Positions 45,921 to 60,900 of a DNA stretch of 64,000 nt are shown here, one piece after another (the stretch's first letter is position 1; every line of letters begins with the position of its first letter). This stretch comes from Planctomycetota bacterium (GTDB taxonomy: Bacteria > Planctomycetota > UBA1135 > UBA2386). The notes below the pieces were generated by a model that made no database searches, was not told the DNA's origin, and was given only the letters and a program-made list of their open reading frames with translations. Both the position numbers and the translations under genes were made by a program. Where the stretch lies: assembly GCA_016713175.1 (NCBI GenBank), contig JADJPQ010000002.1:310001-374000 (forward strand). Direction: 5' to 3'.

Positions 45921-46542
45921 CGAACGGAGGGGGACGCCGGCTGGGTGGCGCTACCGATGCTGCCACGTTTCCTTCACCGGGCAAGGGGGCGCCCCCACCC
46001 CGCCCACCCCGATCCGCCGCTCAGTACTGCTCGCGATACGGCGCCCGGCCAGGTGATCGGCCATGCGTGCGGCTGCTCGGCGCCGAGGTCGGGCTCGAAC
46101 GATGCGCCTTTGGGTTTCAGCGCAGGCGATAGTCGTGGCCGGCGGCGAGGATCGAACCGTCGGCACCGGTGGCGAACATCTGTTCGGTCGGTTGCTGGAG
46201 GCCGGCAGCAGCGGGGCTTGCGGCGACGGGGCCTGGGCTGGCAGCGCCAGGGCGAAGGGGAGGATGGCGAACAGTCGGTTCATGGGTCGGTTCCTTGGTC
46301 TGCCCGCAGAACCGGCGCTCGCGGTGGTTGTGACCGGAAGATCGGAGAACGCGTTGGCACGCAACCAGCGTTGGTGGGCAACGTCAGCCCGGCACCCCGC
46401 TTGCAAACCACCACCCCATCCCGCCCGACCGCCCCGCGAATCCCCCCGCCCAGCCTTCCCTCCCACCCCGACACCGGCGAAGCTCCCCACTCCCCCCGCC
46501 GGTCCGCCGCCACCGTCGGCCAACCGTCGCCCGCCCTCGCCC
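45921..46542. other. 622-bp stretch without a confident gene
   Basis: It lies between the toxin-like gene (minus) and the dioxygenase gene (plus), and so should contain the promoter of the isonitrile-type operon. It holds one doubtful small ORF on the minus strand with a signal peptide (45951-46283). The last 150 bp before 46543 are C-rich and low in complexity on the plus strand (long runs of CCC/ACC), unlike the rest of the window. No operator or hairpin stands out. Confidence 0.5.
45951..46283 (-). CDS. possible small secreted protein, perhaps frameshifted
   Basis: The start (MNRLFAILPFALALPAQAPSP) has an AAGGA ribosome-binding sequence about 8 bp upstream and a convincing signal peptide. 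After about residue 32 this frame becomes Arg/Ser/Pro-rich and unconvincing, whereas another frame reads MFATGADGSILAAGHDYRLR and stops at 46117, which looks more protein-like. Either a one-base indel splits a roughly 55-residue secreted peptide, or only the leader of a lost gene remains. Confidence 0.3.
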   Translation of the reverse strand: MNRLFAILPFALALPAQAPSPQAPLLPASSNRPNRCSPPVPTVRSSPPATTIACAETQRRIVRARPRRRAAARMADHLAGRRIASSTERRIGVGGVGAPPCPVKETWQHR

Positions 46543-47424
46543 ATGAAGGTCACCCCACCCCCACCCGGTCGCATCGGCGCCCGCGTCGACGGCTTCGATC
46601 CCAAGACCTGCACTCGCGAACAAGCCACCGAACTCCGCCAGCTCGTCTACCGGCACAAACTGCTGATCTTCGGCAACATCGAGCTCGACGACCTCGCCTA
46701 CCTCGCGATGGCGAAGAACTTCGGCAAGCCGCAGATCTACCACCAGGCCCACTACCACCACCCCAGGCACCCCGAGATCTTCGTCAGCTCCAACGTCCCG
46801 ATGGACGGCAAGAAGGTCGGCGTCGCCAGCACCGGTCGCTTCTGGCACTCCGACTACCAGTTCTTCGACGAGCCGCTGTCGACCACGTTCGTGTTCCCGA
46901 AGATCATCCCCGAAGGCCGCCGCGTCACCCGCTACGTCGACATGGTCCAGGCGCTGCGCACACTGCCCGCCCATCTGCGCGACGCACTGACCAACGCGAC
47001 CTGTTTCCACGAGGCGGTGATGTACTACAAGGTCCAGCCGTGGGACATCGATCGCGCCATCGCTGAACTGATGGCCGAGTTCAGAAAGCACAGCCCCGGC
47101 GCGCATCACCCGGCGATCATCACCCACCCCGTCACGGGCGAACAGGCGCTCTACATCAGCGAAGGCTTCACGATGAGCGTCGACGGCATGCCGCACGAAC
47201 AGAGCCAGACGGTCCTGCGCGAAGTGTTCCTGCACCTGAACCGCAGCGACCTCGTCCAGGAACACGAGTGGGGCAAGGGCGACCTGATGTTCTGGGACAA
47301 CCGCCAGCTCAATCACATGGCCGGCGGCGGCGCCCCCGGCCAGCCCAGCCGCAGCTATCGCATCGGCGTCTACGATGGCCTGCCGTTCTATGTCGGCTGC
47401 AAACTCGAGGACACCCGCCTGTGA
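46543..47424 (+). CDS. TauD-family Fe(II)/2-oxoglutarate dioxygenase, isonitrile-forming type (Rv0097/ScoE-like)
   Basis: The product is 293 residues. Fe ligands are His102 and Asp104 (FWHSDYQF) and His258 (RQLNHMAG); Arg273 (SRSYRIGV) is the 2-oxoglutarate Arg. The stretch HYHHPRHPEIFVSS closely resembles the corresponding part of Rv0097 and ScoE. From memory, ScoE uses His132, Asp134, His295, Arg310, Arg157, Lys193 and Tyr96/Tyr101. The same spacings here give His102, Asp104, His258, Arg273, Arg127, Lys163 and Tyr66/Tyr71, while ScoE Tyr97 corresponds to His67. ScoE oxidises and decarboxylates an N-carboxymethyl beta-amino acid to a beta-isocyano acid. The GTG of the next gene overlaps the stop. 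General TauD membership is certain; isonitrile chemistry is inferred but well supported. Confidence 0.88.
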   Translation: MKVTPPPPGRIGARVDGFDPKTCTREQATELRQLVYRHKLLIFGNIELDDLAYLAMAKNFGKPQIYHQAHYHHPRHPEIFVSSNVPMDGKKVGVASTGRFWHSDYQFFDEPLSTTFVFPKIIPEGRRVTRYVDMVQALRTLPAHLRDALTNATCFHEAVMYYKVQPWDIDRAIAELMAEFRKHSPGAHHPAIITHPVTGEQALYISEGFTMSVDGMPHEQSQTVLREVFLHLNRSDLVQEHEWGKGDLMFWDNRQLNHMAGGGAPGQPSRSYRIGVYDGLPFYVGCKLEDTRL

Positions 47425-47963
47425 AGACCGGAACGATGACCGTGCCGCTCGAAGCCGCCGTGCTCGAGCGGCTGCTGCAGCCCTATCGCGAGAACTGCCG
47501 GTACGTGTTCGAGGCATCGCTGACCCACGCCCGCGACAAGCGGGCGCCGCGACCCGACGATCCGGAGTCGTGGGTGACCCTGCACGGCCGCTGCGGCATC
47601 GGCGGTTCGTGCTACATCGACGACACCGGCCATTTCAACGCCGTCGAGTTCAACATCACCTACAATCAGCTGCTGTATGCCGGCCTGGCCGGCGCCGTCC
47701 AGCACGGCCTGCTGCCCGAGCTGCGCCATTGGGACCTCGACGAGTACTGGCGCCGCCAGCTGCCCGACGTGCTGATCGTCGACTACCACGTGCGCTTCCC
47801 CAAGCCGATGCTCGCCGACTCGTTCGTCGGCCGCTTCGAGATCCGCGAAGTCGTCCCAAAGCCTCACAAGCGCCTGCTGCTGCTGCGCACCGGCTGCCGG
47901 ATGGATGGCGATCGCGGCGGCTACTCCGAAGCCGACGTGCTGATCGCGCTGGTCCGCATGTGA
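47421..47963 (+). CDS. FcoT-type hotdog thioesterase (Rv0098/ScoD-like)
   Basis: The product is 180 residues from a GTG start sharing bases with the dioxygenase stop (GTGA); an ATG at 47436 is the alternative. The core YIDDTGHFNAVEFNITYNQLLY closely matches the FcoT family (Rv0098 has STGHFNAVE and FNQLAY in the same order), and LRHWDLDEYWRRQLP followed by RFPKPM matches its LRGW-IDDY...FRKP region. FcoT was described as a long-chain acyl-CoA thioesterase. The Streptomyces relative ScoD is reported to add glycine to an enoyl-ACP and release the N-carboxymethyl amino acid that ScoE oxidises. Adjacency to the ScoE-like gene strongly suggests the same two-step chemistry. The PKS gene begins 7 bp after the stop. 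Confidence 0.85.
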   Translation: MKTGTMTVPLEAAVLERLLQPYRENCRYVFEASLTHARDKRAPRPDDPESWVTLHGRCGIGGSCYIDDTGHFNAVEFNITYNQLLYAGLAGAVQHGLLPELRHWDLDEYWRRQLPDVLIVDYHVRFPKPMLADSFVGRFEIREVVPKPHKRLLLLRTGCRMDGDRGGYSEADVLIALVRM

Positions 47964-47970
47964 ACGTCGC

Positions 47971-50900
47971 ATGACGAGCGCCGCCCTGCGCGATCTGGTC
48001 CGGTCCGCCCCGCTGTCGGAGGCGCGCGGAGCGCTGCTGCGCGCGCTGCTCGCCGAGGTCGCCGCGTTCCTGCACCTGCCGCCCGATCGCGTGGCCCAGG
48101 ACACCGGCTTCGTCGCACTTGGCTTCGATTCGTTGCGCGCGGTGGACTTCCGAACGCGCCTCGAACGGCTGCTCGGCGTCGAATTGCGCTCGACCCTGTT
48201 GTTCGACCAGCCGGACTGCGTGCGGCTGTGCGACTGGCTCCTCTCTGTGCTTCGGCCGGCCGCCGGAGTGCCGACGAAGGTGGCACCGACCGCGACGACG
48301 CACGACGGCGAACCGATCGCAATCGTCGGCATGGCGTGTCGGTTTCCCGGCGAGTGCTCGGATCTCGATGCCTTCTGGCGCCTGCTGGACGACGGCAGGG
48401 AGGCGATCGACGAACCACCGCCGGGCCGCTGGCCCATGGACGAATTGTTCGACCCGGATCCCGCGGCGCCCGGCCGGATCTACACGCGGCGCGGCGGCTT
48501 CCTGCCGGCGATCGGCGACTTCGATGCGGCGTTCTTCGGCATCTCCCCGGTCGAAGCGACGATGCTCGACCCGCAGCAGCGTTTGCTGCTCGAAGTGGCG
48601 TGGCACACGTTGGAAGACGCCGGCGTGACGCCAGCGCAACTGCACGGCGATGCACCCGGTGTGTTCGTCGGCATGCGCGCGTCGGAGTACTTCCAATCCC
48701 AGTGCGCGCGGCTGCCCGCCGATTCGGACGCCTGGTATGCGACCGGCAACGCGATCAGTACCGCCGCGGGCCGACTCAGCTACTTCCTCGGCTTCCGCGG
48801 GCCGTGCTTTGCGCTCGACACCGCCTGTTCGGGTTCGTTGGTCGCCGTCCATCAGGCCATCCGTTCGCTGCGCAGCGGCGAGTGCCGCGCGGCGCTGGCC
48901 GGCGGCGTCAACACGCTCATCGATCCGCTGTCGAGCGTCGGCTTGTGCCGCGCGCGGATGCTGGCGCCCGATGGTCGCTGCAAGACGTTCGATGCCGCGG
49001 CGGATGGCTATGTGCGCGCCGAAGGCTGCGGCCTGGTGCTGTTGATGCGCGAGGCGGATGCGCTGGCGCGCGGCCTGCGCGTGCATGCGCTGATCCGCGG
49101 CACCGCGATCAATCAGGATGGGAGAACGGGCGGACTCACGGTGCCGCATGGCCCGAGCCAGGAGGCGGTGATCCGTGCGGCGTTGGCGGATGCGAGATTG
49201 ACGGCCGACGACATCGACTATGTCGAAGCCCACGGCACCGGAACGTCGCTCGGCGATCCGATCGAAGTGCAGGCGCTGGACGCGGTGTTTGCCGGCCGGC
49301 GCGCCGCCGGGCGACCGTTGCTGGTCGGTTCGGTCAAGACCAACATCGGCCATCTCGAAGCGGCGGCCGGCATCTCCGGCCTGCTGAAGGCGGTGCTCGC
49401 GCTGCAGAACGGGCGCCTGCCGGCGCATCGCAATCTGCAACGACCCAACCCGCACATCGACTGGACGCGCACCGAGATCGAAGTGGTGACCGAGGGGCGC
49501 GCCTGGCCGCAGCGGAACGGCGCACCGGCGCGGGCTGGTGTCAGTTCGTTCGGGTTCTCGGGCACGAACGCGCATGTGGTGCTCGAAGCGGCGGCGAGCG
49601 TGCCGAGGGCGCTGCCGACGGGCAGAACGCAGCTCCTGGCGGTGTCGGCGCCGAACGATGCGGCGTTGACGGCACAGATCACGCGCTGGGCCACGGCCCT
49701 GGAGACACGCCGGGATGACGAGCTCGCCGATCTGGCGTTCACCGCCGGAACCGGCCGCCAGCACTTCCCGCAGCGGGCCGTCGTCGTCGCCGATTCGGTC
49801 GCCGCGGCGCGGATGGCGTTTGCGGACGGCACCGGCCTGCTGCGCGGCCAGGCGGCGAGAACACCACCGCGGGTGCTGTTCCTGTGTTCGGGCCAGGGCG
49901 CGCAACGCGCCGGCGCCGGCCGCGAACTGCTGGCCGAACCGGCGTTCGCCGACGCGATCGATCGCTGCGCGAGGGTGTTCGACCGGCTGCGCGACGTGCC
50001 GCTGCGCGACGTGCTGTTCGGCGAACGGCAGGATCTGCTGACCCGGACCGACTACACGCAACCGGCGTTGTTCTCGCTGCAATGGGCGCTGGCGAGTCTG
50101 TGGCGCAGCGTCGGCGTCGTGCCAGCGGCCGTGATCGGCCACAGCGTCGGCGAATTCGCGGCGGCGGCGATCGCCGGCGCGCTCGAGGTCGAAGACGGTC
50201 TGCGCCTGTGTGCGACGCGCGGTGCGCTGATGGTGCAGCACTGTCTGCCGGGCGGGATGCTGGCGGTGTTCGCGACCGCGGAGCGCGCCGCCGCGGTGCT
50301 CGGTGAACTGCCGCCGGACTGCGCGTTCGCCGTGCACAACGGCCCAGCCGAGGTCGTGGTGGCGGGGCCGCAGCCGGCGCTGCGCACGCTCGCCGAACGG
50401 CTGGCGGCGGCCGGATTGCGCAGCCAGCCGCTGCAGGTGTCGCACGCGTTCCATTCGCCGATGCTGCGGCCGATGCTGGCGCCGTTCGAACGGGCGGCGC
50501 GGCGGATCTTGCCGCGGTCGCCGCAGGTGCCGTGGTTCAGCTGCAAGACCGCCGCGCGCGCGTCCGCGGTTGGAGTCGGGTCCGAGCACTGGGTCGGGCA
50601 CATCACCGAACCGGTCCGGTTTGCGGACGCCGTGCAGGCCGCCGCCGCTGACGTCGATCTGCTGCTCGAGATCGGCGCGACGCCGACGTTGCTCGGCCTC
50701 GTCGCCCGGTTGCCTGGCGCACCAGCGGGTTTCCCGAGCCTGCGACCCGGCGTCGGCGACCGCCGCCGCTGGTTGACCACTGCGGCCGAACTGCACGTTC
50801 GCGGCGTTCCGGTCGATCTCGGCGCGTTGGCGGGCACCGCCACGCGGCGCGTCAAGGCGCCGGGCTACGCGTTCACACCACGTCGCTTCTGGCTGACGAT

Positions 50901-53900
50901 GCGCGGCAGCGCCGGCCGCGAATTCGTGCATCCGCTGCTCGGCAACCGGTTGCCGGTGATGGCGCTGCGCGACGACCAGCAGTTGTTCGCGGCGACCGTG
51001 AGCGAACATGCACCGGCGTGGTGCAACGACCATCGCTTCGGCGACCGCGCGCTCTTGCCGGCGGCGGCGATCGTCGAGTTGGCGCTGGCGGCGGCGGCAA
51101 CGCTGCCCGGCGATGGCCCGTGCACGGTGCGAGAACTCGCGATCGCGGCACCCCTGTGGCTGTCGGCAACGCCGGCGCGAGTGCAGGTGCTGCTCGACGG
51201 TTCGGCGAGCGTCGCGGTGCCGTTCCGACTGGCGCAGGTCGTCGACGACCGGAGCTTCGCGACGCAGGCGACGGCGGTGCTGTCGCGTTCGGCGGCGCCG
51301 CGCCCATTGGTCGCGGCAAACGCAGGCGGCGAGAACGTGGATGTGGCAACGATCTACGAGCGCTATGCGCAGATCGGCCTGCACTACGGCCCGGCCTTCC
51401 GCGGCATCCGCGCGCTGCAGCGCAGCGAGGGCGCCATCATCGCCGACGTCGCGCTGCCGGCAGAAGCCGGTGGCGACGCCGGTACGTTCGTGATCCACCC
51501 GGCACTGCTCGATGCGTGCTTCCAGGCGGCGGGGCTCGCGGCGGCGGCGTTTGGCGAGGCCTCGTGGTTGCCGATCGGCATCGAGCAGGTCCGGGTCTGG
51601 CAACGCGGCGTCACCGGCGTTCGCTGTCTCGCGCGGGCGCGACCGCAGTCCGACCAGCAACGCTCGCTGGTGCTCGATCTGAGTTGCCTGCTGGGCGATC
51701 AGGTGGCGTTTGCCGTCGATGGCTTGCAGCTGGTGCGCGCGACCGCGGCCCAAGGCGATGCCGCGCAGCGCTGGTGGCACGGCCGAACGTGGGAGCGGCA
51801 GGCGCGACCGACGACGACGACGGCCGGCACCTTCACGGTCGTGGCTCCGGACCCGGCGGCCACGCACGAGCTCGAGCAGGCGCTGGCAGCGAACGGTTGG
51901 CAAGCGGCCGGTGGCACGACGCCCGGGCCGACGTCGCTGATCCACGACGCGCGCGAGTTGCCGGGCGAAGATGCGGCCGCGATCGCCGAGGCCTTGACGG
52001 CGCTTGCCACGAGCGTACGCCGCGCCGCCACGACAGCGCCCCCGGCGCAACTGCTGCTGCTGACCAGGAACGCCCAGACCGCCGACGTCGTCGACCCGCC
52101 GCCGCATCTTGCCGGCGCCGCGCTGTGGGGCGCCTTGCGGACGATCGCGCAAGAGCATCCGGACCTGCGACCGCGGGCCGTCGACACCGATGACCGCACG
52201 AACCTCGCTGCCCTGGCTGCCGAACTGCAGGCGCCGACCCCCGAGGACCAGGTGGCGCTGCGCGGCGACCTGCGGTGGTGCGCCCGGCTGCACGCGGGCG
52301 CTGGCGCGCCGGACGAACTGACGCTGCCCGGTGGATCCTGGCGCTTGCGGTGCCACGAGTACGGCCGGCTCGACAGTCTGCGGGCCGAACCGGTGCCGCA
52401 GCCGACGCCGGGCCCCGGCCAGGTCGCGATCGCCGTCGCCGCCGCCGGACTCAATTTCAAGGACGTGCTGTATGCGCTCGGCATGCTGCGCGAGTTCAGC
52501 GAGGCGCAAGGCATCACGTCGGCGGCCGCCCAACCACTCGGCTTCGAGTGTTCGGGCACGATCACCGCGATCGGCGCCGGTGTGCAGGGTCTGCAGATCG
52601 GCGACGCGGTGGTCGCGTCGACCACCGATGCACTCGCCAGTCACGTCGTGGCACCCGCCGACCGGACGTTCGCGTTGCCGCCGAACGTCGATCTCGTCGC
52701 CGCCGCTGGCCTGCCGACGGTGTTCTGCACCGCACTGCTGGCGCTCGAAGAACTGGCCACCGTCGGGCCACAGGACACCGTGCTGATCCACGCCGTCGCC
52801 GGCGGGGTCGGCCTCGCTGCCCTGCAAGTATGTCGCCACCGCGGCGCGCGCGTGATCGGCACCTGCAGTGCCGGCAAGGCGGCGTTCGCCCGCCATCAAG
52901 GGGTCACCGCTTGGGCCGACAGCCGTGGCGACTTCACGACTGCGGTCCGTTCGGCCACCGGCGGTCACGGCGTCGATGTCGTGTTGAACTGCCTGACCGG
53001 CGAGGCGATTCCGCGCAGTCTCGACCTGTTGCGGACCGGTGGCCGCTTCGTCGAGATCGGCAAGCGCTCGGTCTGGACCACGGCGCAGGTGGCGGCACGG
53101 CGACCGGACGTTCGCTACCACCTGTTCGATCTGGCGGATCTCGTGCAGGCCGATCCGGCGCTGGTGCCGCGTTTGCTCGGCAAGCTGCGGCAAGGACTCG
53201 CCGCGAACCAGGTGCGGCCGGTGACCACGACCTGTGTGCCGATCGCGCGCGCGGCGGCGGGCTTTGCCGCCATGGCGCAGGCGCGCCACGTCGGCAAGAT
53301 CGTGCTGACGCTGCCGGCACCGGTCGTCATCGCTGCCGACCGCACGTACGTACTGACCGGCGGCACCGGCGCGGTCGCGCAGGCGATCGCCCGCCAGCTC
53401 GTGGCCCGCGGCGCGCGTCATCTGGCGCTGATCGCGCGCAGCGCGACTGCCGCGGACGTGCCCGGGATCGACGGCGTGACGATCCGGACGTTCGCGGCCG
53501 ATGTCGGCGACCGCGCACAGCTCGCGGCGGCGTTGGTCGCGATCCGCGCGGCGATGCCGAAAGTCGGCGGTGTCGTGCACGCTGCCGGGGTGCTGCGCGA
53601 TGGCCTGTTGCAGGACCTCGAACGCGCCGCGGCGCTGGCGGTGCTGCGCCCGAAAGTCGATGGTCTGCGGCATCTGACCGAACTGCTGGCCGACGACCCG
53701 ACGACCTTCGTGCTGGCGACGACGTCGATGGCGGGCTGGCTGGGCAACACCGGCCAGACCGCCTACGCCGCCGCGAACGCCGCAGTCGATGCCGCCTGCT
53801 CGGCGTTGACGAGACGCGGTCGGCGCGCCGTCGCGGTCGCCTACGGCCCGTGGGCCGAGGCCGGCATGGCCGCGCGGATGGCGGCGCCGGCCACCGAGGC

Positions 53901-54503
53901 ACTGCGCGCGCGCGGGGTCGATGCCATCGCACCCGAAGCCGGTGCCGCGGCGACGCTGGCGGCGCTCGACCGCGGCGGCGCCGAGATCGCACTGCTGCCG
54001 ATCCGGTGGGCGACGTTCCTGCGACAGGGCGGCGCGCAGGTACCGCCGTTCCTGCGGCGCCTCGCGGCCGCGCAACCGCCCACGACTGGCGCCGGCCCGG
54101 CGATTGGCACCCTGGCGGCCGAACTCGCAGCGCTGGCACCCGACGCGCGACTCGCGCACCTGCGCCAGCATCTGCGCGCGGCGTTCGCCCGACTGCTCGG
54201 GCACCCGGATCCGGCCCAACTCGACGCGACGCGGACGTTCGGCGAACTCGGCATCGACTCGCTGCTGGCCGTCGACATGCGCACGCAGTTGAGTCGAGGC
54301 CTCGATCTGCCGTTGCCCGCGACCCTGCTGTTCGACCATCCCGACCTCGAACGGCTCGCGGCGCATCTGCTGCGTCTGCTGCCAGCGGGTGCGCCGGCGA
54401 CGCCGACGGCGACGACACCGGTGGCGCCAGCCGCCGTGCCGGAAGATGCCGAGGCGTTGGCAGCGCGACTCGCCGAACAGATCCGCGCGATGGAGCAGCG
54501 GCG

Positions 54504-54507
<4 letters not shown>
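47971..54507 (+). CDS. type I polyketide synthase, ACP-KS-AT-DH-ER-KR-ACP
   Basis: The product is 2178 residues. Order: N-terminal ACP (about 1-92, phosphopantetheine Ser54 in GFDSLRAVD); KS (about 112-545) with Cys286 in DTACSGS, His421 in HGTGT, His461 in NIGHLE; AT (about 630-930) with Ser725 in GHSVGEF and HAFH at 825-828, the malonyl-type motif; DH (about 970-1250) with His1021 and Asp1181 (the G of HxxxGxxxxP is displaced: HRFGDRALLP); ER (about 1470-1775) with NFKDV and the NADPH loop HAVAGGVGLA at 1607; KR (about 1790-1970) with GGTG at 1797, Ser1919 and Tyr1932; C-terminal ACP with Ser2097. A fully reducing module adds one saturated C2 unit. The leading ACP probably receives the acyl starter. 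The stop overlaps the next PKS start. Confidence 0.95.
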
Positions 54508-57937
<3,430 letters not shown>

Positions 57938-57941
<4 letters not shown>

Positions 57942-60900
57942 CCACGCCGCCGCGCGACGACTCCGGCTCCGCGGCGCAGGCGCGCGCCGAACTATTGCGC
58001 CGGCTGCGCGCGCATCGACCAGCCGAGGCCGATGCCGACGACGGCCTGCCGACGTTCGCGCAGCAGAGATTCTGGTTCCTCGAACAACTCGAGCCCGGCA
58101 ATCCGGCGCACCACGTCGCCGGCGTCATCGACCTGCATGGCCCCTTGGCACCGGACCGCCTGCGGGCGGCGGTGGCGATGTTGATCGCACGGCACACCGC
58201 GTTGCGCACGGTGTTGCCGGCGGCGGACGGCACCCCGCGTCCGGAGGTGCTGCCACCATTCTCTGCTGACCTGCCACTGCACGATCTGCGCCAACTGCCG
58301 GTCGACGAGCGGCAAGGACGCCAGCAGCGGCTGCTCGACGAACTGCTGCAGGCGCCCTTCGCGCTGGCTCGTGGGCCGTTGCTGCGCCAATGCCTGCTGC
58401 GCCTTGGTGACGAGCACTGGCAACACGCCTTCTGCATCCACCACGTCGCCGTCGATGGCCTGTCGATGCGCGTGCTGGCGCGCGAACTCGCCGCCGCCTA
58501 CCGCGGTGAACGGCTGCCGCCGGCGCCAGACCCCGCCTGGCTCGGCAAAGCCCAGCGCTCTTGGCTGCAGAGCGCCGCCGGCCAGGCCCAGCTGCGCGCC
58601 GCCGAACAGGAACTCGCCAACCTGCCGGCGCTGGCCCTGCCGAACGAACAGCCACGGCGCGAGGGCCAACCGGCGCGCGGCGACCGCGTCGGACTGGCGC
58701 TGACTGCAGACGAACGGCAAACGCTCGCCACTGCCGCCCGGGACCTGCGCATCACGCCGTTCCAGCTGCATGCGGCCGCGCTGGCCGCGTTCGTGCACCG
58801 GCTGACCGGCGCCGACGACTTCGCACTCGGCGCCCTCGCCGCCAACCGTTCCGATCCCGGCCTGCACGATGCCGTCGGCTTCTTCGTCAACAGCCTGCCG
58901 CTGCGCATCCGCTGGACCGGCGCGATCACGTTCGCCCAACTCGCCGCCCGCACCAGGGACGCGACGCTGCGCGCCTACGACCGCCAGCAGGTGCCGTTCG
59001 AGAAGCTGGTCGAGGGGCTGGCGCCGGAGCGTCATCCGACCCGCCATCCGCTGTTCCAGATCGGCTGCAATCACGTCGATTTTGCCCCCGACGCACTGTC
59101 GTTCGGCGACGTCCAGCCGCACTACCGCGAACTGGTCGCCGGCACGCTGCTCGATCTGACGCTGTACGTGCGCGCCGAAGCGGCTGCGACGCGGCTCGAA
59201 TTCGAGTTCGATGCGCGGCGATTCGAACCGGACGTCGTCGCCGAGTGGCTGCGGTCGGTCCGTTCGTTGTTGCTGTGCGGTGCGGCCGCACCCGATCTCC
59301 CGCTTGCCGATCTGGCGTTGCTCGACGAGGACCAGGGCGATCGGCTGCGCACCGGCGACGTCGGACCGCCCTTGCCGGCGACCGGCGTGGTCACCGTCGA
59401 CGCCCTGTTGCAGCAGCGACTGCGCAACGCCGGCCAGCGCGTCGTGCTCGCCACCGACACCGCAACGCTGACCGCGACGGAACTGCTCACGCGCGCCACC
59501 ACCTTCGCCGACCGCCTGCGTGCCGCCGGCCTGCGGCCGGACGATCGGGTCGCGGTGACGTTGTCGCGTTCGGTTGACCTGGTGCCCTGGTTGCTCGCGA
59601 TCTGGCGCTGCCAGGCCGCCTGGGTGCCGATCGATGCCGCCTTGCCGCCAGGCCGCCAGCGCCGGCTTGCGGTGGCCGCGAACGCGCGACTTCATCTGGT
59701 CGACCCGGCGACCGCCGCGGCGTTGCCCGCCGACCTGCCAGTGACGCTGGTCGATGCCTTGCCAGCGGCGGCTGACGGCGGACAGCCCGAACTGCCGGCT
59801 GATGGCGAACGACCGGCCTACGTGCTGTTCACCTCGGGCTCGACTGGCGAACCGAAGGGCGTCGTGGTGCCGCATCGGGCGCTGCTCGCGTTCCTGCTCG
59901 CGATCGGCGACGTGCTGCAACTCGGCCCCGCCGACACGTGCCTGGCGATCACGACGCTCGGCTTCGACATCGCGCTGCTCGAATTGCTGGCCCCGCTCGT
60001 GCACGGCGGCGCGGTGCGACTGGCGGACAGTTCGGCCGTCGGCGATCCGATCCGGCTCGCCGCGCTGCTTGCCGAGCCGGCGGTGACGCTGGCGCAGGCG
60101 ACACCGCCGACGTGGCAGCTGGTGCGAGCGCATGGCTTCCCGGGTCGCCGCGACCTGCGCGTGCTGACCGGCGGCCAGGCCCTGCCCGCCGATCTGGCCA
60201 CCTTCCTGGCGATGACTTGCCGACAGGCATGGAACGTCTACGGCCCGACCGAGACGACCGTCTGGTCGTTGGCGTGGCGCATCGGCGCGGCGCCGCCGCG
60301 GATCGGCCGTCCGCTGCCGGGCACCTGGCTGCGCGTTCTCGATCGCGACGGTCACGCGCTGCCACCGGGCACCGAGGGCGAACTCGGCATCGGCGGCGCG
60401 GGCGTCGCGCTCGGCTACCTCGGCCAGCCGGCGGCGACCACGGCGCGCTTCGTCGACGATCCCCTCGGCAACGGCCGGCTCTACCGGACCGGCGATCGCG
60501 TGCGCCGCCTGCCCGACGGCGATTTCCTGTTCCTCGGTCGCGGCGACGCGCAACTGAAGATCGCTGGCCATCGCGTCGAACCCGAAGAGATCGAGGCGGC
60601 GTTGCGCCGCCATCCGACGGTCGCCGATGCGGCGGTCGACGTGCGCGGCACCGGTGACCCGCAACGCTTGTGTGCGTGGCTCGTGCCGAGGCACTCGACT
60701 CCGGACCTGGCCGCGCACACCGACGCGTGGACCGCGATCTGGGAGCAGACCTACCGCCAGCCGCAGGACGCCGCCGATCTGCGCGACGATCTGCGCGGCT
60801 GGATCGACTCGACGACCGGCCGCCCGCTGCCGCGCGCGCCGCTGCTCGCCTGGCGCGATTCGACCGTGGCAAAGCTGTTGGCCAGGCGGCCGCGTGAGGT

